Below, piece after piece: positions 14,253 through 21,412 of a stretch of DNA of 24,503 nt; positions within the stretch are counted from its first letter, which is position 1; every line of letters begins with the position of its first letter. Source of the stretch: an uncultured Muribaculaceae bacterium (GTDB lineage: Bacteria > Bacteroidota > Bacteroidia > Bacteroidales > Muribaculaceae); the NCBI GenBank assembly GCA_958439725.1, contig CAUBWJ010000034.1, positions 1 through 24,503 of the forward strand. The letters are read 5' to 3'. Below the pieces are notes generated by a model. That model did not search any database and had not been told where the DNA came from. It saw only the letters and a program-made list of their open reading frames with translations. Both the position numbers and the translations under genes were made by a program.

Positions 14253-14273
14253 TCAGAGACATATAAAAAAGCT

Positions 14274-15641
14274 TCAGGCGAAAAGAGCCTTGAACGCTTC
14301 CTCGACCTTGCCGACCTCTTGAATTTCAATATTGAATTTCGAGAGGTCGACTCCTTTTAATCCGCGGCGGGGAACAAGGATGCGCTTCATGCCGAGTTTC
14401 TCGGCCTCGATGACACGCTGCTCGAGACGCACCACGGGGCGGATTTCGCCCGAAAGGCCCACCTCGCCCGTCATGCACACATCCTGCGGTACAGGCATAT
14501 CCACGTTGGAGGAAAGGATGGCACAGATCACAGGGAGATCCAGAGCCGTGTCATTGACTTTGAGACCGCCGGCTATATTGAGGAACACATCTTTCTGACC
14601 GAGCTTGAAGCCGACGCGCTTTTCGAGCACAGCGAGAAGCATATTCATGCGCTTGGCATCGAATCCGGTGACGGAGCGCTGCGGAGTGCCGTAGGCCGCG
14701 GAGCTGACAAGAGCCTGCACCTCGATGAGGAACGGCCGGATGCCTTCGAGCGTGATTCCAACAGTAATACCGCTCAGCGCCTCCTCTCCCTCACGGCGGC
14801 TGAACAACAGCTCGGAGGGATTGGTGACCTCGCGCAGGCCTTTCTGGCACATCTCGTAGATGCCAAGCTCGGAGGTGGATCCGAAGCGGTTCTTGATCGA
14901 ACGGAGTATGCGGTACATATAATGACGGTCGCCCTCGAACTGCAGCACGGCATCCACTATATGCTCGAGCACCTTCGGGCCTGCTATGCTTCCCTCCTTG
15001 TTGATATGACCTATCAGGATGACGGGCACATTGCTTTCCTTGGCATACCTCAGCAGCCGCGCGGAACATTCGCGTACCTGGCTCACACTTCCTGCCGCCG
15101 ACTCGATTTCGTCGCTGGCTATGGTCTGGATGGAATCGACTATCACCAGGCCGGGCTCCGTCTCCTCGATATCCTCAAGGATATTTTCAAGCGATGTCTC
15201 GCAGGCTATGAGCACGTTGTCGCTGAGACGGCCTATACGGTCGGCGCGCATCTTGAGCTGAGAAGGGCTTTCCTCGCCGGAGATATAGAGAACGCGGCGC
15301 GATCGGATGGAGAGAATGTTCTGGAGCACGAGGGTGGATTTGCCGATGCCGGGCTCTCCGCCCACAAGCACAAGCGAACCGGGCACGAGACCACCTCCGA
15401 GCACGCGGTTAAGCTCGCGCGAGGGGAGAAGAATGCGCTCCTCGCCCACAGAGGAAATTTCCGTGACCTTGCGGGGACGGCTTTTTGTGGCTCGGGAAAG
15501 GGTCGAGGATTTCGACTTTCCGGAGGGGACGCGCTCCTCGACCATCGTGTTCCATGCGCCGCAGGCGGGGCATTTTCCTTCCCATTTGGGAGACTCGGCG
15601 CCGCACTCGGTGCAGAACCATGCGCTTTTAATCTTAGCCAT
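14274..15641 (-). CDS. radA: DNA repair protein RadA (Sms)
   Basis: A 455-residue RadA, the RecA-like helicase that helps branch migration during recombination and repair. Domains in order are a four-cysteine zinc finger (C10, C13, C24, C27), a RecA-type ATPase with Walker A GGEPGIGKST (about 94-103) and Walker B LVIVDSIQTI (about 165-174), the RadA signature KNRFG (250-254), and a C-terminal Lon-protease-like domain that lacks protease activity in known RadA proteins. The length is standard. It starts five bases after the stop of the SpoU methyltransferase gene, so both are likely on one mRNA from the promoter near 16458-16488. Confidence 0.96.
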   Translation of the reverse strand: MAKIKSAWFCTECGAESPKWEGKCPACGAWNTMVEERVPSGKSKSSTLSRATKSRPRKVTEISSVGEERILLPSRELNRVLGGGLVPGSLVLVGGEPGIGKSTLVLQNILSIRSRRVLYISGEESPSQLKMRADRIGRLSDNVLIACETSLENILEDIEETEPGLVIVDSIQTIASDEIESAAGSVSQVRECSARLLRYAKESNVPVILIGHINKEGSIAGPKVLEHIVDAVLQFEGDRHYMYRILRSIKNRFGSTSELGIYEMCQKGLREVTNPSELLFSRREGEEALSGITVGITLEGIRPFLIEVQALVSSAAYGTPQRSVTGFDAKRMNMLLAVLEKRVGFKLGQKDVFLNIAGGLKVNDTALDLPVICAILSSNVDMPVPQDVCMTGEVGLSGEIRPVVRLEQRVIEAEKLGMKRILVPRRGLKGVDLSKFNIEIQEVGKVEEAFKALFA

Positions 15642-15646
15642 AACGT

Positions 15647-16411
15647 TTATTTCAACAGATTTTCACGGAAGCGGGAAACTATCACGGCGGTGGCCACAGC
15701 CACGTTGAGCGATTCGGAGGTAGCGGCACCCACGGGATATGAGGGAATGGTTATGCGCCGCGTCACGGCCTCGGCCACCGCTGGGGAAATGCCCTGCCCT
15801 TCATTGCCCATCACAATCACGGCCTGAGACGGGAGCGTGGCGGAATAGATGTTTTCACCGTCCATAAAGGCGCCATAGACCGGAACGCCCGACACGGACG
15901 CCAGCTCGGCGGCGAGGTCGCAGTAATGAAGGCGGACACGGGAAATCGCCCCCATGGTCGACATTACGGCCTTGGGGGAATAAATGTCGGCCGTAGAGCG
16001 GGAACAAAGGATGCAGCGGATTCCGAACCAGTCGGCCGTGCGCACTATAGTGCCAAGATTACCGGGGTCCTGAACGGAATCGAGAGCGAGAGTGAGATTG
16101 CCGGCAAGCATATCGGGCGAATAATCATCCTCCGGGATGCGGTAGACAGCAATTACTTTCGGCGGACAGGAAAGGGAGCTGATGCGCTCCATCTCACGGT
16201 TGGGGACCTTGACGATAAGCGAAGAGTCGACATCCGGAGTATTGGCTGCAAGCCACTCATCGGTGGCAAGAAGCATCTTCAGGGAGAAATACGGGAGAGT
16301 ATCGCCGACGCATTTCGTGCCTTCGGCCTTGAAAAGGCCCTCGGCGCGGCGAGTCTTTGTCTCGGAAAGCGAGCTTACCAGACGGCGTATGGAATTGGTG
16401 AATTCTATCAT
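15647..16411 (-). CDS. SpoU/TrmH-family RNA 2'-O-methyltransferase (RlmB-like)
   Basis: A 254-residue SPOUT methyltransferase that moves a methyl group from SAM to a ribose 2'-OH of tRNA or rRNA. The three family motifs are plain: LALDSVQDPGNLGTIVRTAD (about 108-127, with the catalytic-type Arg124), AVIVMGNEGQGIS (about 197-209) and IPSYPVGAATSESLNVAVAT (about 222-241). The last two form the trefoil knot that binds SAM. An N-terminal substrate-binding domain (about 1-95) contains GLFKAEGTKCV, as in RlmB-type proteins. Which RNA it modifies cannot be told, so no gene symbol is given. It lies 59 bases after the DUF4230 gene but has a good promoter of its own, and radA follows after five bases. 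Confidence 0.92.
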   Translation of the reverse strand: MIEFTNSIRRLVSSLSETKTRRAEGLFKAEGTKCVGDTLPYFSLKMLLATDEWLAANTPDVDSSLIVKVPNREMERISSLSCPPKVIAVYRIPEDDYSPDMLAGNLTLALDSVQDPGNLGTIVRTADWFGIRCILCSRSTADIYSPKAVMSTMGAISRVRLHYCDLAAELASVSGVPVYGAFMDGENIYSATLPSQAVIVMGNEGQGISPAVAEAVTRRITIPSYPVGAATSESLNVAVATAVIVSRFRENLLK

Positions 16412-16457
16412 CGGAAAAATAGCTGTGGGGCGGGAAAAGTGTAATTGCCGCCGACAA

Positions 16458-16488
16458 CAAAATTAAGAAATTATTTCCGGATAACAAC
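16458..16488 (-). promoter_or_regulatory. Promoter of the methyltransferase-radA pair
   Basis: On the minus strand TAATTTTG at 16465-16458 is an exact -7 box. GTTG at 16488-16485 is a 3-of-4 match to TTTG with the ideal 19-base spacing. The expected start is near 16451, giving a leader of about 40 bases. The -33 part lies inside the last codons of the upstream DUF4230 gene. Confidence 0.65.
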
Positions 16489-17058
16489 CATGGCGGGACG
16501 GCCGTAGAGGATGGAGACCATGCGCGCGAGGTTGGTGGCGGCATCGCGGCGTGCGCGCGCCACGGTACCGTCGGCATACAGCGTGCTCATAATCCGGCGG
16601 TCGTGACGCCGCTTGAACAGGTTTTCCTCGCTGTTGCTCAGACGCGAACTTCCGAAAACGGAGGAATTCCAGACATCGACAATCTCGTAGGAATCCGGTT
16701 CGGTCGACTCCCGGACCACGACCTGTTCACGCGGGAGAACGATCCGCACGGTGTCGCCAGTGGCATCGAGCTGAAGAGAATCTACGTCGAAGGTAATCTG
16801 CCCCTGGATTTTACGGCGGGCAAAAATGTGTTTGGTGCCGATGCTGTCGCGCATAGGCAGCTCACGATAGAACTCGATGGAGCATAGACGGGCCATGCGG
16901 CGCACCTCGGCGATACGCGCCGGAGAAATTTCGGTTCCGGAGGCGGTGACGTCGAGGTTGCGCCGGGCACAGGTTATGCCGAGATAGGCCAGGACACCAG
17001 CGAGAACAAGGCCTACGGCGGGGATAAGGTAGGTTTTAAAGACCGGTTTCATTTTCAT
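16471..17058 (-). CDS. DUF4230 family membrane-anchored protein
   Basis: A 195-residue protein with one N-terminal helix (about 9-31, YLIPAVGLVLAGVLAYLGI) and a domain outside the membrane. I assign it to DUF4230, common in Bacteroidetes and of unknown function, from the overall plan: an N-terminal anchor, ARIAEVRRMARLCSIEFYRE early in the domain, a middle segment of the form D-T-V-R-I-V-L-P, and a C-terminal helix RRDAATNLARMVSILYG ending in a short strand. It overlaps the upstream DUF4230 gene by 23 bases in another frame. A start two codons later (17052) is also possible. The two adjacent proteins look like diverged copies of each other and are probably made together. Confidence 0.75.
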   Translation of the reverse strand: MKMKPVFKTYLIPAVGLVLAGVLAYLGITCARRNLDVTASGTEISPARIAEVRRMARLCSIEFYRELPMRDSIGTKHIFARRKIQGQITFDVDSLQLDATGDTVRIVLPREQVVVRESTEPDSYEIVDVWNSSVFGSSRLSNSEENLFKRRHDRRIMSTLYADGTVARARRDAATNLARMVSILYGRPAMVVIRK

Positions 17059-17677
17059 AGAGGGGGCGTGATGATGAATCCTTGATTGAGATTATAGGGC
17101 GATACCCGGAGGCAGAGATAAGCGTAGCGAAATATTCGAAGGCCTTTGCGCGGGCCGATTCACGGGAGGCCTCGGCTATGGTTCCGGATTCGATTTCGTG
17201 GAGGAGTTCGGAATTCATGCGCTCCTTAAGGCGTGCGCGCTCCTGAGGGCCGATATCGGAACGGAATCCGGTGACACGGTAATGTTCCTCACGAAGAGTG
17301 CCGTCGCGGCCGGCGAGTTCGGTACGGATGGGTGGGAGATATAGAGTGACGGTGCGGTCGTGGTCGTTGACCACCACATCGGCCGGAGTGAGAGAAGAGA
17401 GGTCAATGTAGGACTGGATATAGGTGTCGTAGGAATACACGGCCACACGCTGACCGACCTTCAGAGAGCTGATGACGGCGGCCGCCCGGTCGCCTAAAGT
17501 CTCCGCATCGGTAAAATCAGGGTCGCGGACGGTGGCCATTTTCGTCACACGGGTTTCGGAGAGGATAAGCTTGTCGACGGAGCGTATCTCGCTGTAGAAA
17601 TCGGGGGTGTCAGTCCCTCTCCGAACGCAGGAGATGAATGCAAGGGCTATGGAAAGAATGAAAATGAAGCGTATCAT
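17036..17677 (-). CDS. DUF4230 family lipoprotein
   Basis: A 213-residue protein with a signal peptide ending in the lipobox AFISC (lipidated Cys17), followed by VRRGTD, so it should be a periplasm-facing lipoprotein rather than a surface one. The domain has FYSEIRSVDKLILSETRVTK near the start, the strand DRTVTLYLPP in the middle, and a C-terminal helix with ARAKAFEYFATLISASGYRP. These features match the neighbour and the DUF4230 family; function is unknown. It is the first of the two tandem genes, with a 23-base overlap. Upstream, AACATTTG at 17728-17721 is one base off a -7 box, giving a leader of about 40 bases. The gene is divergent from the chloride channel gene. Confidence 0.75.
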   Translation of the reverse strand: MIRFIFILSIALAFISCVRRGTDTPDFYSEIRSVDKLILSETRVTKMATVRDPDFTDAETLGDRAAAVISSLKVGQRVAVYSYDTYIQSYIDLSSLTPADVVVNDHDRTVTLYLPPIRTELAGRDGTLREEHYRVTGFRSDIGPQERARLKERMNSELLHEIESGTIAEASRESARAKAFEYFATLISASGYRPIISIKDSSSRPLYENETGL

Positions 17678-17763
17678 GATATATTAACGGCGATTTTATA
17701 TAAAAACCATATTCGATTTACAAATGTTAAGAAAGTATAGTTTAAAAAGACTTTTCAAAAATA

Positions 17764-19152
17764 ATGACTGAACTTCGAAAAACCAATCCGAGACAGCGCC
17801 ACAAGTCGTTCAAGTCGCGTTTCCGTGACTGGATAACTTCGGAACATGTCTCGATAAGCATACTCGCATTCATAATAGGGGTGCTTGCCGGGACGGGGGC
17901 ATTTCTGCTCAAACGCATGGTGTCGTTTGTGTCCGGGATGCTAACTCAGTTCATTCATCCGGGAGGATTCAATCTTCTGCTTCTTGTGTTCCCCGTAGTG
18001 GGAATTCTTCTCACCGGAATATATACACGATACATATTAAGGCGCGACATAGAGCACGGGGTTGATAAAATGATGAAAGCCATAGCCGACAGGCATTATA
18101 ATCTTCCGGGCTCATCGGTTATCTCACCGCTTATCGCCTCCACGCTTACTCTGGGATTCGGAGGGTCGGCGGGCTCGGAAGGCCCTATAGCCTACGCCGG
18201 AGCGTCGATAGGCAGCAATGTGGCGCGGCTGTGCCGGATGTCGCCGCATCACACCAAGATACTTCTGGGCTGCGGAGCCGCAGCCGGCATAGCCGGTATA
18301 TTCAAGGCTCCGGTGGGAGGGGCGATGTTCGCCCTCGAAGTATTAGCGCTTGACTTCACTACCGCCTCGGTACTCGCGGTGATGGTAGCCGTGATAGCGG
18401 CCGGACTCACCACCTTCGCACTGACCGGCTATACGATAGACCTGGCATTCCCCTCTATGGCCACTTTCGAGCCGCATCTTCTTCTGAGCGTGGTAATACT
18501 GGGTGTGCTTTGCGGCGTTTATTCGATATGGTACACATTTGTGGCCGACAAAATGGAACTTTTTCTCGGGAAAATCAGAAATCCGTGGGTAAAAAACATA
18601 GTGAGCGGAGGTATTATCTCGGCTCTGGTGTTCGTATTTCCGGCGCTTTACGGCGAAGGATACTCCGTGATGGGTGAAGTGCTGGACGGAAATTACAGCG
18701 TGCTTGTCAATTACGGGCCGTTTGCCCACTGCGGGAAAGAAATGCTTCCGGTGCTTCTGCTGGGGATAGTGGCCGTGAAATCAATGGCTGCCACCGCCAC
18801 CAACAGCGGCGGCGGCGTTGCGGGCGACTTCGCGCCGACGCTTATGGCGGGGTGCATGCTGGGGCTGATGTATGCACTCGCAGCCCAATACTGGCTTGGA
18901 ATAGACCTCGAATCGGGGAATCTGGCATATTACGGCATGGCCGGAGCAATGGCCGGTATAATCCAGGCACCGATTATGGCCATATTCATAGTGCTGGAGA
19001 TGAGCGGCGGATACACTCTGCTGCTGCCGATAGCCGTTGTGGCCACGATATCGTTTCTGACGGTGAAAGCCTGCAACAGACTTTCGATTTACGGAAGCCG
19101 CAAGCGAAGCAGAGAGCAGAACGAGGGGCAGGGAGAGGCTAAGGAGGAATAA
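17764..19152 (+). CDS. ClC-type chloride channel/transporter
   Basis: A 462-residue ClC-family membrane protein with about ten hydrophobic segments. The conserved gate motif is GSEGP (137-141), whose Glu139 corresponds to the gating glutamate of the E. coli exchanger. GIFKAPVGGAMFALEV (about 178-193) and GGGVAGDFAPTLMAG (about 349-363) match the other two ion-pathway motifs. The first motif (GSGIP in E. coli) is not recognisable; the matching place reads EHGVDKMMKAI, as in some bacterial relatives. Glu192, in ALEVL, might serve as the inner proton glutamate, so exchange with protons is possible but not shown. There are no CBS domains, and the tail is short and charged. It is divergent from the DUF4230 genes and is followed by a 9-bp repeat array. 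Confidence 0.92.
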   Translation: MTELRKTNPRQRHKSFKSRFRDWITSEHVSISILAFIIGVLAGTGAFLLKRMVSFVSGMLTQFIHPGGFNLLLLVFPVVGILLTGIYTRYILRRDIEHGVDKMMKAIADRHYNLPGSSVISPLIASTLTLGFGGSAGSEGPIAYAGASIGSNVARLCRMSPHHTKILLGCGAAAGIAGIFKAPVGGAMFALEVLALDFTTASVLAVMVAVIAAGLTTFALTGYTIDLAFPSMATFEPHLLLSVVILGVLCGVYSIWYTFVADKMELFLGKIRNPWVKNIVSGGIISALVFVFPALYGEGYSVMGEVLDGNYSVLVNYGPFAHCGKEMLPVLLLGIVAVKSMAATATNSGGGVAGDFAPTLMAGCMLGLMYALAAQYWLGIDLESGNLAYYGMAGAMAGIIQAPIMAIFIVLEMSGGYTLLLPIAVVATISFLTVKACNRLSIYGSRKRSREQNEGQGEAKEE

Positions 19153-19155
19153 TTA

Positions 19156-19218
19156 TGGATTGGAATAATTGGAATTATTGGAATTATTGGAGTAATTGGA
19201 ATTATTGGAGGGATTGGA
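19156..19218. repeat. 9-bp tandem repeat (seven units), consensus ATTATTGGA
   Basis: Seven consecutive units of the form NNNATTGGA begin four bases after the chloride channel stop codon. Three are exactly ATTATTGGA; the first and last are degenerate. The array is followed by a G-rich stretch (19210-19260) and then the uvrB promoter. GGA recurs every nine bases on the plus strand, the same spacing as in the array at 942-1086, although the remaining bases differ. Copy number is likely to vary between strains by slippage. Confidence 0.8.
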
Positions 19219-19271
19219 GGGGGAAATGCGGGAAGAGATGGGTGGAATTAGGTGGTTTGGAGGATTTTCAG

Positions 19272-19279
19272 TAACTTTG
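19272..19279 (+). promoter_or_regulatory. -7 promoter box of uvrB-ygiQ
   Basis: TAACTTTG is an exact match to the Bacteroidetes -7 consensus. A start about seven bases later leaves a leader of under 20 bases before ATG 19304. The only -33 candidate at proper spacing is TTAG (19248-19251), which is weak; a TTTG at 19256-19259 is too close. The G-rich tail of the 9-bp array lies where the upstream promoter part should be. Confidence 0.5.
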
Positions 19280-19303
19280 TATATTGGACTTTAAGTTTGG
19301 ATA

Positions 19304-21412
19304 ATGGACTTTAAGATAGCATCGCAATATAAACCCACCGGAGACCAGCCGCAGGCCATAGCACAGCTTGTGGAGGGGATAAATGACGGCACACCGGCGC
19401 AGACGCTTCTGGGCGTGACCGGCTCCGGAAAAACCTTCACCATGGCCAATGTGATAGAGCGCGTGAAGAAACCCACGCTTATCCTCAGCCATAACAAGAC
19501 GCTGGCGGCACAGCTCTACGGGGAGTTCAAGAATTTTTTTCCGGAGAACTCCGTGCAATATTTCGTGTCGTACTATGATTACTACCAGCCCGAGGCCTAT
19601 ATACCGTCGGTAGACAAATATATAGAAAAAGACCTGATGATCAACGACGAGATTGACAAGCTGAGGCTTGCCACGACGTCGGCACTTCTTTCGGGCCGCA
19701 AGGACGTGATTGTGGTGAGCTCGGTATCGTGCCTCTACGGCATGGGCAACCCCGAAGACTTCAACAGCAACGTGATAGACATACGCGTGGGTCAGAGAGT
19801 GGCCCGCAACGTGTTTCTGCGCAGTCTGGTGGAAGCGCTCTACTCGCGCAACGAGGTTAACTTCACCCGCGGAACGTTCAGAGTGAAAGGCGACACGGTC
19901 GATATCTATCTCGCCTACGAGGAAATCGTGGTGAGGGTGGTGTTCTGGGGCGACGAGATAGAATCCATAGCCACATTCTACCCTACAGACTATGTGACGC
20001 TCGGCGAACACGATGCGTTCAAGATATTCCCCGCCAACATTTTCGTGACATCAAGAGAAAGAATGGCCTCGGGCCTGGCGCAGATAGAGCTTGACCTCGG
20101 CGACCAGGTGAACTTCTTTTTCAACGAGGCCCGCGAACTGGAGGCCCACAGACTGAAAGAGCGCGTGACCTACGACATAGAGATGATGCGCGAGGTGGGC
20201 CACTGCCCCGGCATTGAGAACTACAGCCGCTATTTCGACGGACGTCAGGCCGGAATGAGGCCGTTCTGTCTGCTTGACTATTTCCCCAAGGACTTCCTGA
20301 CGATAATAGACGAGAGCCATGTGACGCTCCCGCAGGTAAGAGCCATGTATGGCGGCGACCTCTCGCGAAAAATGAACCTGGTGGAATACGGATTCCGACT
20401 TCCCGCAGCCCTGGACAACAGGCCGCTGAAATTCGAGGAATTCGAACGGCTCACGCCTCAGGTGATCTACGTGAGCGCCACTCCGGCCGACTATGAGCTG
20501 CAGAAGAGCGAGGGCGTGGTTGTGGAACAGATAATCCGCCCCACCGGTCTTCTCGACCCCGTGATAGAGGTGCAGCCCTCCACCAACCAGATCGACGACC
20601 TGATGGAGCGCATACAGCAGCGGATAGAGGCCGGAGAACGCACCCTCGTAACCACCCTCACCAAGCGTATGGCCGAGGAATTGAACGAATACTTCGGGAA
20701 ACTCGGCATAAAGGCAGCCTATATCCACTCCGACGTGGACACCCTGGACCGCATACGCATACTGGACGACCTGCGTGCGGGGGTGTATGACGTGCTGATA
20801 GGCGTGAACCTGCTTCGCGAGGGTCTGGACCTTCCGGAAGTGTCGCTGGTAGCGATTCTGGATGCCGACAAGGAAGGATTTCTGCGCTCTCACCGCTCCC
20901 TCACCCAGACCGTGGGGCGCGCGGCGCGAAACCTCAACGGCACCGTGGTGATGTATGCCGACAAAATCACCGAGTCCATGCAGCAGACCATAGACGAGAC
21001 GGCTCGCCGCCGCTCGCTCCAGCTTGCCTACAATGAGGAACACGGCATAACACCCCAGGCCATCGTCAAGGCCCGAAACCGGATTGTGGGCATAGACACC
21101 GAGGAATCGGGAACCGACTCCAAGGGCGCCACGCGCAACTCACGATCCGGCAAACCGGCAGCCAAATCCTCGCCGAGGCAGTCGCGCCAGTCGCCGGTGC
21201 TTTACGAACAGGAATATGTGCCGACGGTCAATCTGGCGGCCGACCCCGTCATTCCTTATATGAACGCCGAAGAACTGCAGCGCACCATAACACGGCGCCG
21301 CCAGGAGATGGTTGACGCAGCCAAGCGGATGGACTTCATGGAAGCCGCACGACTGCGCGACGAGGTGGTGAAACTCGAAGAACTTCTCAAAGAAAAACAG
21401 GAGAAGAAATGA
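19304..21412 (+). CDS. uvrB: UvrB, excinuclease ABC subunit B
   Basis: A 702-residue UvrB, the damage-verifying helicase-like subunit of nucleotide excision repair, which is loaded by UvrA and recruits UvrC. Seen in order are Walker A GVTGSGKT (37-44), the beta-hairpin region YYDYYQPEAYIP (90-101) that grips damaged DNA, the helicase box DESH (336-339), the C-terminal helicase half with VGRAARNLNGTVVMYAD, and the UVR motif in the last 40 residues (AAKRMDFMEAARLRDEV) that contacts UvrC. A low-complexity serine- and arginine-rich linker at about 601-630 precedes the tail. The 11-mer TGGACTTTAAG at the start codon also occurs 20 bases earlier. It overlaps ygiQ by four bases (ATGA). Confidence 0.97.
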   Translation: MDFKIASQYKPTGDQPQAIAQLVEGINDGTPAQTLLGVTGSGKTFTMANVIERVKKPTLILSHNKTLAAQLYGEFKNFFPENSVQYFVSYYDYYQPEAYIPSVDKYIEKDLMINDEIDKLRLATTSALLSGRKDVIVVSSVSCLYGMGNPEDFNSNVIDIRVGQRVARNVFLRSLVEALYSRNEVNFTRGTFRVKGDTVDIYLAYEEIVVRVVFWGDEIESIATFYPTDYVTLGEHDAFKIFPANIFVTSRERMASGLAQIELDLGDQVNFFFNEARELEAHRLKERVTYDIEMMREVGHCPGIENYSRYFDGRQAGMRPFCLLDYFPKDFLTIIDESHVTLPQVRAMYGGDLSRKMNLVEYGFRLPAALDNRPLKFEEFERLTPQVIYVSATPADYELQKSEGVVVEQIIRPTGLLDPVIEVQPSTNQIDDLMERIQQRIEAGERTLVTTLTKRMAEELNEYFGKLGIKAAYIHSDVDTLDRIRILDDLRAGVYDVLIGVNLLREGLDLPEVSLVAILDADKEGFLRSHRSLTQTVGRAARNLNGTVVMYADKITESMQQTIDETARRRSLQLAYNEEHGITPQAIVKARNRIVGIDTEESGTDSKGATRNSRSGKPAAKSSPRQSRQSPVLYEQEYVPTVNLAADPVIPYMNAEELQRTITRRRQEMVDAAKRMDFMEAARLRDEVVKLEELLKEKQEKK

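Noticed and set aside
14253..14273. Bidirectional terminator between purT and radA
   Set aside because: The gap is 21 bases; the only nearby stem (AGGC/GCCT) is short, bulged and lies mostly in radA codons, with no T-run at its end.
14922..15827. Plus-strand frame opposite radA and the methyltransferase gene
   Set aside because: It spans the boundary of two well-supported minus-strand genes and encodes nothing recognisable.
17678..17763. Exact promoter boxes for the divergent chloride channel and DUF4230 genes
   Set aside because: The gap is AT-rich, but the best hits are one or two bases off TAnnTTTG and lack -33 partners.
20051..21043. Long minus-strand frame opposite uvrB
   Set aside because: Antisense shadow of conserved uvrB codons; no domain recognised.
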